Notes: generated by a model not told the origin, from the sequence alone. Numbered from the stretch's first letter, positions 1 to 12,404 are shown. The stretch is 64,000 nt of DNA from Anolis sagrei (GCF_037176765.1 NC_090023.1:47633366-47697365), one strand, 5' to 3'. Translations and numbers: made by a program.

Positions 1-394
1 ATGGGTTTCCTCAGGTTCTGTGCTCCCAGTGTCCTGGAAGCATCCTTGGATGCTGAAAATTTCCAGTGTGATGAAGTTCTTAGACATATAAAGCATGTGC
101 ATTTGCTCAATTACTTGAGCTACGATCTCTGATGCAGAAAGACGCAAATATGTATTTGAAAGTATGAGAAAGTTAATAGCTTGGGAAAGTTTTTTAAATT
201 GCTATAAAACCAGTATGGCCAAGAGTTCTAAATATCACAGCCAAGAAAACCCATCACAGCCAATAATGGTTTGCTGAGCCATTCTGGAAATGGTGGTCTA
301 AAAGTAATTTTACCAAGATCTGATGTTGATGTTCAGTTCAGGAATTAGTCATTAGGGTTGACTATACATACATTTATATGAGGATAAGAGAGCC
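1..394. other. Non-coding, nothing recognised
   Basis: AT-rich sequence without a convincing coding frame or repeat that I can name. Confidence 0.5.
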
Positions 395-632
395 AATGTG
401 GTGTAGGGTGCAAGTGTTAGACTATGACACTAGACACCAGGATTCAAATTCCGACTTGGCCATAGAAACCCACTGGGTGGCCTTGGGTAAGTCATACTCT
501 TTTCCAATCAGAAGAAGGCAAAGGCACACCCTGTAACAAATATTGCCAAGAAAACCTCATGCTACATTCACCTTTGGGGTCATCATAAGTCAGAAGACTT
601 GAAGAGATGCAACATCAACAATGCTTCCCTGA
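395..632 (+). repeat. tRNA-derived SINE with L2/MIR-like tail
   Basis: It opens with a degenerate tRNA-like promoter region (GTGGTGTAG..., then GGATTCAAATTCC as the B-box-like part). This is followed by the typical body with CACTGGGTGGCCTTGGG, GGCAAAGGCA and TTGCCAAGAAAACC, and it ends in CATAAGTCAGAAGACTTGAAG. The order and wording match a SINE common in reptiles. The copy is diverged, so it is old. Antisense relatives lie near 54.0 and 59.0 kb. Confidence 0.75.
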
Positions 633-640
633 ACAAAGTG

Positions 641-1678
641 AGATTTATTTCCAAGCAGACATGCATTGCACCTTGATGAAAATTAAATCACCTTTTATGC
701 AGCAGAGGAATCATTAATTGTGTTGTTTGAAATCCTTTGAGATTGTTTCAAACATTTCTCATAGGCCAAATCAACCTGTAAAATGACTCTTGAAAAATTT
801 GCAATATCTCATGCTTCGGTAAGAGCAGAAAAGCGAACAAAGTGTCTGTCACACACAATAGCCATACTCTGACATCCAATATCTTTACAAAGCAAGTTGT
901 ATGCCTCCTATCCCCTTTCTATTTGTTCTTCTTTCTCCTCTGACCTTTCCATATACAATACAAAACATTCCAAGATATGTGAAAACCAGGTTCAGTCACA
1001 CCTTCCATCTTAGAGGGAGTGGGAGTATATATAGTACATAAAGAGCTATTGTTCTAATAACCCATTTTGACCATGGGAAATATCTTTGTGGTTGTAGCAG
1101 TTGATTACTAAAGTGATGTGGAAGGGCGGCAGAAGGAATCTAAGTTATGTGGGACAAGTTCCAAGGTTAAAATGTCTTTATACTTCCAAAAGGCATTTTA
1201 ATACTCATTACACTTAAACAAAAACATGACAACATGATCTCCTGCTCAGTTCTTTCTCAGTTAACTCACAGAGCCTACTGGATTTCAGAAATTCTGTAGG
1301 TTAAACCCACTGCTTTTGTTTCCTTTGTTGGATTGACCTGTAGAACAAGAGGCTAACCTTGCCCATCAGCACAGTTGCTCCATAAGATGCTATCCCATGG
1401 TCTCACAGCCATGAATGTCAGGTTTATCATTATTTCACAAAGCTGGGGCAGATTAAACAGAGAGGGAGATAATTAGAGCACAGGTGACATCCTTACTGAT
1501 GCTGAAATGGATTGTAAGAGAGATCCTTCTTGAAAGACTATGCCATGCCAGTGGCAGCTGTGCAGAAATCCTTGTCAGCTGCCATTGAACAGGAAAATTG
1601 TCATTTAGAAATGCCTTTATGTCATGAAACACTAGGGGAAGTTAATGCTTCTAACCAAAGGCAGAGCAATCCTCTTCT

Positions 1679-1680
<2 letters not shown>
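641..1680. other. Non-coding, nothing recognised
   Basis: No coding frame with a family signature, and no repeat that I can name. Confidence 0.45.

Positions 1681-1681
<1 letters not shown>

Positions 1682-1734
<53 letters not shown>
1682..1734. repeat. (TA)n microsatellite
   Basis: Uninterrupted TA dinucleotides over 53 bp. Confidence 0.98.
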
Positions 1735-1735
<1 letters not shown>

Positions 1736-1737
<2 letters not shown>

Positions 1738-2628
1738 CCAGGCACTCTATCATATCATTTTTTTAGGGGTTACTTTCATCTGTATTCACCAATGACAGTA
1801 TAAGCATTTCTCATTTCGATATGATCAAATGGTCACACAAGCATGCCCCAAAGTCAGATGTTAGGCTTTCCATCCCATGTGAGATTAGATAGGCATGGCC
1901 AATAGGCAAGAGTTCCTGCAAAATGGCAACAAAACTATTGAAAACCTTCTCAACAAATATCCTTAGGATTATAATTTCCTAATAAAGTTCTGCTTGCCTT
2001 CCTATCACAAGTCTGGTATCAACACCTATCACTATCAGACAGCTGCTAGTACACCAACAGGGCCGCTAATGCCTGCTCTGGGCCCATAGCTGAGGCTTAC
2101 CTATAAACAGCAGGCAGCCATTTTGAGTGGCATTGTGTGAGATGCACTGTGGAATATTAAAATGGAGATTCACTGCTCTTTCTTGCAAGTAAGAGTGTGT
2201 TTATGTACGTGAGAGATTTTTTTTATAAAGTTCATGTTCTTACTTCCATGGGCCTTCATTCTTTTTTTAAAAAAAACCTAATTAGACTGCATTGATATAG
2301 GACTTCATCCCATACAGTCTTCTCTCCATCATCTCCCAATTTCTCTGCTCTGTTGAAAAAGTCCCATAGAGGTAAACAGATGATGCAAGGCCACTTCCAG
2401 CAGTTGCCTGCAGGACACCATTGCAGTACTGCAGAGAAATGGAGAGAAGACTGCATTTTTAGGAGTTGGGTGCTACTCGACTCCCAATGACAGAAGATGA
2501 AGAGAAGCCAGATAGAAGCAGGGAAAGGCAAGGAAAGGACATGGAATGGCTGCCATGTCTAAAGACGGAAAGGCATGGGACCTTGATAGTAGGGAACAAA
2601 AGAAGACAGTTCCCTCCGCTTTAACCTG
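1736..2628. other. Non-coding; one small hairpin
   Basis: No gene seen. A 15-bp inverted repeat (CAGTCTTCTCTCCAT near 2317 and its complement near 2440) suggests a remnant of a small inverted-repeat element, but its ends are not clear. Confidence 0.4.
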
Positions 2629-3335
2629 CTTTCATGTGGTGAGGTCCATAGAGCAGTGCACCATTCTGTACCGTTTAAATGGAGTTGCTAGTGTGCATAT
2701 CAACACACTAGCAACACACCTTCCACCAGTGAATAGAGATGACACATACACCAGATTGGGATGAAAAGTGGCCACAATTTATTTACTGATTACAGGAACA
2801 AGGGTTGGCTGCCATGCATGGGTTCTGGATCACATATCGGGCAGCCCGCTGCTGACCGATACCAAATCCACGCCAGGGTGCTGCCGGCACAATACCGGAC
2901 ATGCTTTGGTAGCATCCCCTGTTCCACCGGGCATTCCGCCCTTCCAGTAAGGGGAGATAAGCCAGCTGGATCTAGGGCCCATGCCAACCACCAACCTAAG
3001 TTGTGACATAAACCAAACATGACAAACTTACAAACAGGAAGCCAAACCAAACGAAATGCCGGGTGGGTGGGATGGATCATGAAATGCAGGCTCAGTGCCT
3101 GCTTCCACATGAGGCAGCCTGATAAAGGCTGCCCAGGAAGATGGTGGCCAGCCCCCCCCAGCCAATGAGGAGGCGGGGCAGGTCCTGCCTCCGATTGGCC
3201 GGCTGGCCAGCTGGTGAGAATCTCGCCAGCCACGCAGGGGCTTCTGGGAGGGAGAAGCCCCTACGGCCATCATTATCTGGCAGAGGGCACTCACCACCAC
3301 AACGGCCATGCTCGGTGAGTCGGGCTGGACATTTC
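2629..3335. repeat. GC-rich repeat of unknown family
   Basis: GC content rises sharply against the AT-rich surroundings. A perfect 12-bp hairpin (GTTGCTAGTGTG and its complement) sits near 2686-2717. The right part has CCAAT and GC-box-like words, the phrase GATTGGCCGGCTGGCCAG and GCTTCTGGGAGG. Similar wording recurs near 14980-15060, so this is probably part of an interspersed repeat. I do not recognise the family. Overlapping open frames on both strands follow from the GC content and carry no known domain. Confidence 0.45.
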
Positions 3336-3339
3336 AATT

Positions 3340-5722
3340 ATTACATTAAAATAGCTAGATTTTCTCTCACATGAAACTGAGAATAGGTCTGGTGGGGTTC
3401 TGCACATACAAACATGGAGAAAGAAGCCTTGTTTCCTTCACCCCTGACCATTTTTTTTTACTAGCCACAATAGTAATACATTTTTGATCACAGACTTATC
3501 ATGAAAGATCCAATAGACACATTCTTAAGAAGATACCTGAACTTCAACCAAGTGTATATGTAGTTTGACCTCCCTAATCAGCCATGAAGTTCACTGGATG
3601 CTGCTAGATCGGTTTAGATTGCTATCTAAACCAAGCCTATCCAACAAAGGATTCGCAGACAAGGTCAAAACCTCCCTTCCATTCTCTCTGCCCTACAGTA
3701 TTGTGTTGCATACCCTCCAATTGTCTCACTTTGACAAGGAACATCCTACAAAATCCTCTGTCAACCCACTTTCTGATTGCTTATAAATGTCTCACTTTCT
3801 CCCTTTTTCTTCAGCTGTTTTGACCTAAAGTTAAGCTGCAAAAGTAGGTCGCATCTTGTAGATACATGTTCAAGAAAGATGGAGTCTTGCTGTTCTTGGT
3901 AGACTGTAGGTTTTTTCAGTCTTTTTCAGAGGTTTTGTTTAAAATTGAGATTTTGTGTGTTTCTCCTCATTAATAATGTTTGGGTTTTGTTGTTGACTGG
4001 CTGCACCCTATTGACCATACTCTGCTACTGCTCAACTGCACACATCCCAATGCTTATCTGTTAAATTTTGGAGGCTATGGTGCTGTGTGTTGCCTGTTTA
4101 AGATTCAGACCAGAAGTCCTCACTACTAATAAGCTTTTCTGGAGAACTGGAAGAACAAGATTTCAGTATGGACAAAAGCTAAGCAGAGTAGTTGAAAGGG
4201 TGTTTCATCTCCCTTAATGGTCACTCCACTTCTAGGCCTATACAGCCAAGCTACATTTAACTATGTTGCTTTGTATTTCAAAATATTTTCATAAATGTTT
4301 GATGGTGGTAATATTTATGTGTATTCTTGGTCCTGTATTGATAACTTACAGCTGGTAATGAATATTCTAGCAGATGTTATACAAGGATCAGAGTTGAATA
4401 CCCCTAGAATTTCTTCCCCACTCCATTGTTGCCAGTCCTAACACCATCCAGTCTTGTGGGCTGCCTAATGTGCACTAAAATATCATTTGTTGGGTTTCTC
4501 TATAACCTTTAGGACTGAGGTGAAAAAAATTGAATGACGTGAGTCTCTTTTATTATCCTCAGCTCAGTCACCTGATATCCCACATCGTTACCCAATTGGA
4601 CTGTGATGCTATTCAAATAAATGGCAATTCATTTAACACAAATTTTTGTCCTCAAGGCATTTGGATAAATGAGGGTCACCCTGTGCTTTGCAAAGAAGAT
4701 GTATTTTTCTTCCAGTAAACTTTGTACCTTTAGGTTTATTTTGCCACTTGATGCTATCACCCTTTAGCATTGTGTGTCCACAGGTTTGAGACCAATGAGA
4801 TTTGCCAGCATATGTTGGCTTGATTTAAGGCTTCAGGTTTATCCCAAGGAATGTATTCTCCTGAGACTTGAGATCATATATAAATAGTGGCAGCATACCC
4901 TGAATGTTTCTAACATTTCTCCCATGGTAGTAATGGAGACACAGAGTTTTTTTAAAAAAAAGAAAAGAAAGGAAGGATAGAACAGCTGTTGCAGATATTT
5001 TATTTTTCAGTGGAATATCTTCTATTTCACTTATTAAAACAGCAAGCTTCTATTCCTTAGCAACCTTTTTCCCCGGGTCCATTTTAGTTCACAAGAAAAG
5101 CATCTTGTGTAAACCCTGTAAAAATGCTGTCACTTAATACATGCACATAAATAAACTACTTACAGGGCTTGCTGCACATGTCAAGGAAACAGTCATTGCA
5201 ACCATTAAGCAGGATGTGATAACCACACGGCAACTTGTTTGCATCTGTTTTTCTCCTGTCTCTATGCATGGATGAGACCCCCCCCCCCCCAGCCATTTCT
5301 AATTAGTGAAATAAATAAAATTGCAAGGACCAACTCAGGTTACATTTGTAAACAGTGTAAAAGAATCTTACTATCTATATTCTCTAAATTTTTATAAGCC
5401 TCCAGGAATACAAGGGAGGGATTATATTTCCATGGCTCAGGGCATATCGTATTTGTTTTAGGAGAATACACACCAATGCATGAAACTGTTGTGGCCAGAT
5501 AAGCACAATTATGATGTAGCAGAGACTGCAGGCACATTTTAACCCTTTGTTTTATAGAGATAGACAACCTGATGTAAAAGGAAATAATCCTTCATTTAAA
5601 AACCAAATCAGTGCTTAGATTCTTTGACTGTACAAATTGAGGATTTATACGATTTTGAAAGATATTATACAATCTCTAATAGGCCTTGGCTGGCAAACTG
5701 TAATATGAATGTTAATGAGCCC
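3340..5722. other. Non-coding, nothing recognised
   Basis: AT-rich DNA with short homopolymer runs (for example poly-C at about 5279-5290). No gene and no clear mobile element seen. Confidence 0.45.
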
Positions 5723-6385
5723 ATCCAGACAGGACCTTTATTGTGGTATCTATCGCAATAAAGGAGGGGCTGTCCAGACAACATTCTGGACAGTCCCAAA
5801 TTAATTCGCTACAAACCAGGAAAACTCTAGTTTGTAGCGAATTAATTAGATACTGGGTTTAGTCCGCGCCTTCTTAGAAGGTGTGGGATAAACCCACTAT
5901 TTAAGGTTCTGAACTGCAGAATACTGAATCCAGACAGTGTTCCCATAGTTTGCCTGGCTAAATAAGCCTGGCAAACTGTGGGAATACCGACCCCTTCCCC
6001 CATGGCCCCAAACCCCTTAGAAAAGTAATAAAAACTTACCGATCCTCCATTACAAGCCTCGGCCAGCTCTCCCGGCACATAGAAATGATGCATCAGGAGA
6101 AAAGGGGAGGGGAGGAAGGGGAAAAATCCACCACCCCCCGCTGTCCTGGAGCATCATTTCTACATGCCAGGACAGCCGGTCGAGGCTTGTAAAGGAGGAT
6201 GGGTAAGTTTTTATTACTTTTCTAAGGGGACTTGGGGGGAGGGGGATAGGGCCTCCAAATGTTCTCTCAGGCTAGTCTTGACACCTACCCCAGAAAGCAC
6301 ACACTTTTTTGGTGTGGGTGTAGACAGGCCCCCAGGAAAATGTTTTTTAAATGCGGATTCTCCTGGAATAAAGGCCTGTCTGGAT
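5723..6385. mobile_element. Fold-back-like non-autonomous DNA transposon
   Basis: The outer ends are inverted copies: ATCCAGACAGG-A-CCTTTATT at the left, and the complement of ATCCAGACAGGCCTTTATT at the right. Inside there are further inverted pairs. One is a hairpin with AATTAATTCGCTACAAAC arms (about 5801-5849). Another is a longer pair of about 80-90 bp (about 6005-6093 against 6150-6230). There is no transposase frame. I could not define a clean target duplication, so the superfamily is left open. Confidence 0.6.
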
Positions 6386-6469
6386 CCGGCGAATGTTTTC
6401 TGTTCTAGTTCCATCATCCAGATATACTGGCAGGGTGACAAAGTTTGGCAACCAAATACCTTAAATTTA

Positions 6470-6625
6470 CTCAGGATGCAACTAGACTATAGAATTAATG
6501 TACAGTAGTTTGATACCACATTAACTGCCATGGTTGGATGCTATAAAATCCTGGGATTTATAGTTTGGTGAGACACCAGTAGTCTTTGGCAGAGAAGACA
6601 AAAGACCTTGTAAAACAACAACTGT
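6470..6625. mobile_element. hAT-like MITE fragment
   Basis: Contains the stock phrases TAGAATTAATGTACAGTAGTTTGA, here read only in short pieces, and CCTGGGATTTATAGTTTGG, typical of short hAT-derived elements in amniotes. The right end is not clear. Confidence 0.4.
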
Positions 6626-6629
6626 CATG

Positions 6630-6850
6630 TATTGTCGAAGGCTTTCATGGCCGGAATCACTGAGTTGTTGTAGGTTTTTTCAGGCTATATGGCCATGTTC
6701 TAGAGGCATTTTCTCCTGACGTTTCACCTGCATCTATGGCAAGCATCCTCAGAGGTAATGCGGTCTGTTGGAACTAAGGAAAAGGGTTTATATATCTGTG
6801 GAATGAACAAGGTGGGACAAAGGACTCCTGTCTGTTGGAGCTAGTGAATT
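6630..6850 (+). mobile_element. Squamate interspersed repeat R1 (possibly Penelope-like), one arm
   Basis: Begins with TATTGTCGAAGGCTTTCATGG and continues through GGCTATATGGCCATGTTCTAG, CTCCTGACGTTTCACCTGCA and GCAAGCATCCTCAGAGG. The same repeat occurs as palindromic copies at 15721-15979 and 44055-44335. The family assignment is a guess from the terminal inverted layout. Confidence 0.55.
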
Positions 6851-6882
6851 AATTAGATACTGGTTTATTCCGCGCTTGGCCA

Positions 6883-7010
6883 CAATGGTCCATGCCTTAG
6901 TTACAGGCTTGGCCACAATGGTCCATGCTTTAGTTACATCTCGGATGGATTACTATAATGCACTCTATGTGGGGCTGCCTTTGAAGATGGTTCAAAACTT
7001 CAATTAGAGC
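6883..7010 (+). mobile_element. L2-type LINE fragment with a short tandem duplication
   Basis: The frame reads ATMVHALVTSRMDYYNALY followed by VGLPLKMV, which is the conserved part of L2-type reverse transcriptases upstream of the LVQRAAARMLTG segment. The first roughly 30 bases (TTGGCCACAATGGTCCATGC...) are present twice in tandem. It is truncated at both ends. Confidence 0.6.
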
Positions 7011-9777
7011 AAAGATCCACAACCAGTACTAAAGTACTAAAGTAGCCAGCCACTAGCCCCTTTGCACAAGAACAGCAGCCACCAGCCAACCAGTAATCTG
7101 AAGAACTCAAGCCCAGTACATAGCCCCTGAACCCACAGCCATTCTCCTCCTTTCTTTCTTCATCCAAGATGTTCTGTTTCCCTTCTCTGTCTCACTTGAC
7201 TCCCTTCCTTCTTTGATTTGTCTCTTTCACGTCTCTCCCACTCTACCCTGCTTGCCTGCCTCCCTTGAGCTCTCACTTCCCTCCTCCCTCGATCCTTTCC
7301 AAAGAGTGAATGAAGCCTGCTCTCGCACACTCTGAAATTTAAAGCCAAAATGGTGGTCGCTCTGCCTCCCCCCCCCCCATTAGCCCTGATTGGCTGAGAG
7401 GCATGCCAACCTTTTTGGCTTCACCTCTCAGCGGAGCTTGGTTGACCTGTGAATTTTAGCTGCATCATAGGGACCTTACAAAGAAATAAAAACTTAATAA
7501 ACAAAGCATCTTAAGATTTGATTTCTTAATTTTTGTTGCATTGTAAGTAGGAAAATAACGAAACAGATCTGACTTATGATGAGATACGACTTTTTCATTC
7601 AAGCGTCACAGCAATACTTATGGTCAGCCTCCACCCAGAGGTTGGAATCATGAAGTTAGAAGAGAGCAAAAGACCAATCTAGTGCAGCCACCACTCTGCA
7701 GGAACAAACAACTAAAGATGATAATCCAACCACCATTTTAAAACTTTGAAAGAAGAAGGGTCCACCATCCTTCAAGACAGTCCATTCTACTACCACCAAG
7801 TTGAGCATTGTATTGGATGTGATGCTAATTTATTCAGCTATTTCATTGCAAGTAGTGAGACTTGTTCTAAAGTATACATGTCAGGATCATTGGATAAGAT
7901 AGTGATAATCCTATAGATTCTGAATTCTAGTGTTGCAGTATAAGGAATGAGTATGAAAAATATATCTGCATTTAAAATGTTTTAGAAATCAGTTTAGAGC
8001 CAAATATATATTTGAGTTACTGTATGTTAATAAAACATATCAATAAATGAAATCAGACATGAAACATAGTATACTTTGAATGGGAAAAATGTGGAGTTCG
8101 TGAGATAAAAGATTCGAAAACTGGAAGGCTGCCATGAAGTAGAAGGGGAGGGGAGGAGTTTTGCAAGGTACAGGATAAAGCTATATTCACTCATTTTAAA
8201 TAGTACCAAGTTAATGGCAATGATAATTCAAGAAGACAGTAGAAGTTAATTCAAAAGACTCCAACTGTTTCAGGAGAACAAGGAGTCTGGTCTGAAAAAG
8301 CATCGAGAAGGGGATTAAGACAAATCAAAGTGAGTGGAAAGCATTCGAAGCCAGCTGGCTTTCCCCTCTTTTTTTCTTTTTTCTTGTTTCTTAATTCCAA
8401 AGAAAGTACTAGTGCCCACAAGAACAAATTAAAAGTAGCAGAAAACTTATATGAAAATATGTTGGGTTTTTTTTAACATCGCTAAGAGACTTCAGGAGCA
8501 CTGGAAATGTTAAACAAACTTATTTCACATAAAATTAGAGCAGATTATTATATTTTCATATAGACAATAGTGCCAAACTTCTATATAGCCCTGATATAAG
8601 GCCTGAATTTGCCCAGCTTTTTTCATAAAATCTTTGTTACTTAACTGGCACTAAACCTAATGTCATACTAGCTATAATGTTAACTATAGTATATTTAAAT
8701 CCATGCCAAAACTGGATCAGATTGTCAGATGTGAAGCATATTTCTCTACCTTTCATGTCACTTGTCCACTGGAAAAAAGGTCCTCTCCCTGAATCTGTTG
8801 TTTGTGACACAGACTAGGGAGAGAATTATTTATCTATCCCTAGTACAGAGAGACCGTTTTATGTATACCAGAAACTATTCATGAAAAATGAGAGACCCTC
8901 CCCTGCCCCCCCCCCCCCAAAAAAAATCACACAGGCACTCTATGTGTCTCAAGATGTTAGGTGCAGGCCTGTCTCTATCATTCCTTGAGAATAACCTCTA
9001 GTGGAACATCTTAGAAAAGATGCATAGGGATAAGCCAGAGAGTTACCATGGTCCGTTTCGAGATTGCTAATTTCTCATCCTGCCCATTGAGTACAAATCT
9101 CAGACACTTGGGGGGGGGGGGGAGCACCTTTTGCAATGCCTTGTGATGTCTTTCCCAGCACGATATTTTTATAGAACCTCTTTGGAGTCATGCCAATATT
9201 CAGCAGGCATTTGTAAGGCAGTGTTGTGCAAAATACTTGAACACAAGAAAGCTGGAGTGGTATTGTTGCCTGCTGAGTCCTTCAGCTTTCCAAAGAGGAT
9301 TAAGTACTGGAATGTTTACTGGCCTGCTCTTGGTATTGTCTTGTTGCATTAAAAAGATCATATCCACCGTGCAGCTTTTTGTTCTTTGCTCCTTTTTTCA
9401 ATAACCTTTTTTGTGCTATTCAGAAGTATCCTCCTTATGTTTCCTGCTGTGCCAGACATGACTGTATAAGTGAAAATGTACTCAGTGGTTCTCCACATAT
9501 TATAATTACATTCTTTGTTTCAAAACACTTTCTCAAACAATTTCTGCAAGTGAGTTTTTTGCACCTGCTTGCTTGCTATGGGATTTTTTTTTTAGACCAA
9601 GGAAAATAACAAGAAGTTACTTTCTGGATCACAACTTCCAGAATCTCTCACCCAGTGTCCCTGCTCTGGTTAAATCAGAGTTGGAAGGAGTCCTTGAGAC
9701 TGTCCAAGTGCAACCATGTGGTATTGGGTTGTCCCACTAATCTGGGCAACACAACTGAGGAAAGTGATCTTTCCTCC
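7011..9777. other. Non-coding, nothing recognised
   Basis: A CT-rich stretch lies at about 7140-7280 and homopolymer runs near 7370, 8910 and 9112. No coding frame with recognisable content and no element that I can delimit. Confidence 0.4.
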
Positions 9778-9785
9778 ATGTAAAC

Positions 9786-9888
9786 CAGTGGTTCCCAACC
9801 TTTGGACCTCCAGGTGTTTTGGACTTCAGGTCCCACAGCTCCTAACAACTGGTAAACTGGCTGGAGGCCCAAACATTGGGAAACACTG
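9786..9888. mobile_element. hAT MITE with target duplication
   Basis: A 103-bp element opens CAGTGGTTCCCAACCTTTGG and closes with the near complement CCAAACATTGGGAAACACTG. It is flanked by 8-bp repeats ATGTAAAC and GTGTAAAC (7 of 8 the same). This is the well-known short hAT family with CAGTGGTT ends, also present at 53036-53346. Confidence 0.85.
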
Positions 9889-9939
9889 GTGTAAACAAAG
9901 ATTTAAAGATGTTATTAATTTAGCTTGCATTTATTGAAG

Positions 9940-10100
9940 GTCCAATAGAGATCTTGAGAGATAATTGCCTAATAAGGATGACAGTTTGGGTGAAAACGTG
10001 GAAGTTTTCACCCAAACTGGAAGGAACAGTAGAGATCGTTGGAGATAATTGCCTAGTAAGCACGACAATTTGGGTGAAAGCATGGAAGCTTTGGGGCATA
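9940..10100. repeat. Two-copy direct repeat with perfect hairpin
   Basis: The block TAGAGATC...GATAATTGCCTA...TTTGGGTGAAA...TGGAAG is repeated at an offset of about 85 bp. The first copy contains a perfect stem of 16 bp (CAGTTTGGGTGAAAAC and its complement, 9982-10019) with a 6-base loop. Confidence 0.7.
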
Positions 10101-10469
10101 GATACTGAGAACTGGGAAGCCATGGCCTTTGAGCACTGTAGCTGGAGGTCAGCTGTGGCCAGCAGTACTGTGGAATTAAGAGGCACAAGTGGAGGGTGAA
10201 AGGGAGAAACATGTCAAGAAGAAGGCACATCAAACCAACCCTGACCGGAACTGCCTTCCATCTGGAAATTGATGTCCTCACTGTGGAAGAATATGAGGGT
10301 TAAGAATAGGGCTCCACAGTCACCTACATATCCACCGTCAAGACGCTATACTTAGAAGGCCATCATATTTAGGGATCACTTAAGTAGATTTGAGTAAATA
10401 TGGTAATGGTTTTATAAGAAAAGGGCTTTTTGTGTTCTGTACCATTTTTATTTCTTGCCTTTAAACTAA

Positions 10470-10625
10470 TAGTCTCAAATTTTAAACTTTCATAGAGAAT
10501 TAAATAGGCTTTTAATTGTAACTTTTGCATGTCTGTAGTTTCCTTGATTTATTTTAATCTTGTAAGCCACTTTGAACCACAAATTTGGGTAAAGGTTATA
10601 AAGTGATATGTAGGTACAAATATTT
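10470..10625 (+). mobile_element. Probable LINE 3' tail (L2/CR1-like)
   Basis: The phrase TTGTAAGCCACTTTGAACC followed by GGTTATAAAGTG resembles the GTAAGCC...TATAAAT end of L2-like LINEs. It is short and diverged. Confidence 0.35.
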
Positions 10626-11800
10626 GTCTCCTATTAGCAATCTCATTGATTATTTTTGGCTTTTTAGTGAAAACTATTGTCCAGCACATTTCCTTGCAGG
10701 AAATTAAGAACCTATGTCACTGTTTCCTATAAGCAAGTACATCACAGCTGTGGGAGAAGACCTACAGTGTAAATAATGAATTATATAAGGAAGTTTTAGT
10801 CTTTTGTGGAATAGGAACATGGGACAAAACTGACTCTCTTTCTTTTAATTAAGTGTTATTGACAAAATAGTAAAGCCAACAAACAAAGCCAGTGCCTGTA
10901 ACCTCATTTGAAACTGGACTTGCAAAGAAAAGGTACCCCTTCTGGTAAGCACAGGGCATCAAGATGCTTGTCTAAATCAATATGCAATGCATTTGTAGAA
11001 ACAAATACATTTTATTATCTCCCAGGGAAATGTGATGTGATCATCTAATCCAATATAGTCAACATGAAAGAGACTCAAAAAGGAAACAAACAAAAAGGAA
11101 ACAAAAATGAACTTAAAATCGATGGACACTGAGATGCAGAAGTCCAACATACCAGTCATGAGAACGAGTTTGGAATGTAATTTTCCCCTGGTGAATACTG
11201 CCTTCTACCACATACTCGAGTCTAGTTGGCCTATTTTGTCAAAGAGAAGTTATTTAACCCTTCCTGTATAAGATTCAAATAACCAAAGAACAGTGAAAAT
11301 TAAGCTACAACCCTCACCCTCCCATATAATCAAATTAAAATGTTGTCTTGAAGTAATTCATAAAATTTTTGAATCTGGGCATCTGGGTGGCTAACTTTGT
11401 CTGAAGGGAATGTTAGACTAGATTAGGGATGGAAATAATATCTGCCATTCATTTCCTGGGTCGGCTTGCTAGGTCTCAGGTCTGAGCTCTGCATTTCCCA
11501 TATTCCTGGATCATATCTAGGTCAGAAATGAGGCTGCAAAGGTTTTGATGAGTTCATCTCTGGGGAAAAGAAAAGGGCTGGGTGAAAACCCCCAACTCAG
11601 GAGAGCAGCAGCTTGCTAAGGTTTCCAGGGTTTTATTCATTTGTTGGTATAACTTTCAAAGATTCGCCAGAGATCAATGCATTTCATTAGCTAGCTAGAG
11701 TCATCTCTTTCTTCCCAATTATTGTGATATCGTGGCTCATTCTTCATTGTGTCCTGCATCCATCTTCTGTCTAGAAGCAAGTAGGCAAATAAGTAAGTAG
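10626..11800. other. Non-coding, nothing recognised
   Basis: No gene or nameable repeat seen. Confidence 0.4.
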
Positions 11801-11962
11801 GCTACACTAAGGACCCTTCTAAACAGGTACATAACGCAGGTCGAAAAATTGCCGCATTTCATGCCTGTGTAGATAAGATATGTGTAGCCTAATACCACAT
11901 TTTGTGCCTGTTTGATGATGATATCATATTAGTGTTATAAAGTGGGTGCTCTCATTTCCCTG

Positions 11963-12088
11963 TTGTGTGGCTGCCTCCTGCAGAATTCTGGGAAATGTAG
12001 TTTAGGGTAGGATCTTTGGAATTTTCAGTTAGGTTCTCAGCTTCCCTAAACTACATTTCCCAGAATTCTGCAGGAGGCAGCCACATGA
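11963..12088. mobile_element. Hairpin MITE core
   Basis: The left arm TGTGGCTGCCTCCTGCAGAA...GGGAAATGTAGTTTAGGG is followed, after about 30 bp, by its near-perfect complement. The arms are about 45 bp. The outer ends of the element, perhaps near 11810 and 12125, could not be fixed. A relative with the same CTGCCTCCTGCAGAATTCTG core lies at 61383-61552. Confidence 0.65.
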
Positions 12089-12404
12089 TAGGAAAATGAC
12101 AGTGCCCACTTTATAATTCTTATCTGATATTGTCTTGGATGTATGCAGCAATTCTAATCTGCATTATTTGGAAGTATAGATACATTCTTAATCTTTCTCA
12201 TCCCATCTCCCCATGTAGGTGAATCCCATTCACAGATTTCTGTCTTAATTTTCAGACAAGAAAATAAAGATTTCTCTGTGTGTGTTTTAGCGACAAGGTG
12301 TGAGGAAGTGCCATTGGTACTTAATTCACAATACCTAATGACAATACTAAGGGTTGTCCATCAATATCAGGGTTTGTCCCAGAAATCTCAAAGCATGAGG
12401 CAAT

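Noticed and set aside
2761-3374. Several overlapping open frames of 77-147 residues
   Set aside because: GC-rich repeat DNA gives long frames by chance on both strands, and none has recognisable content.
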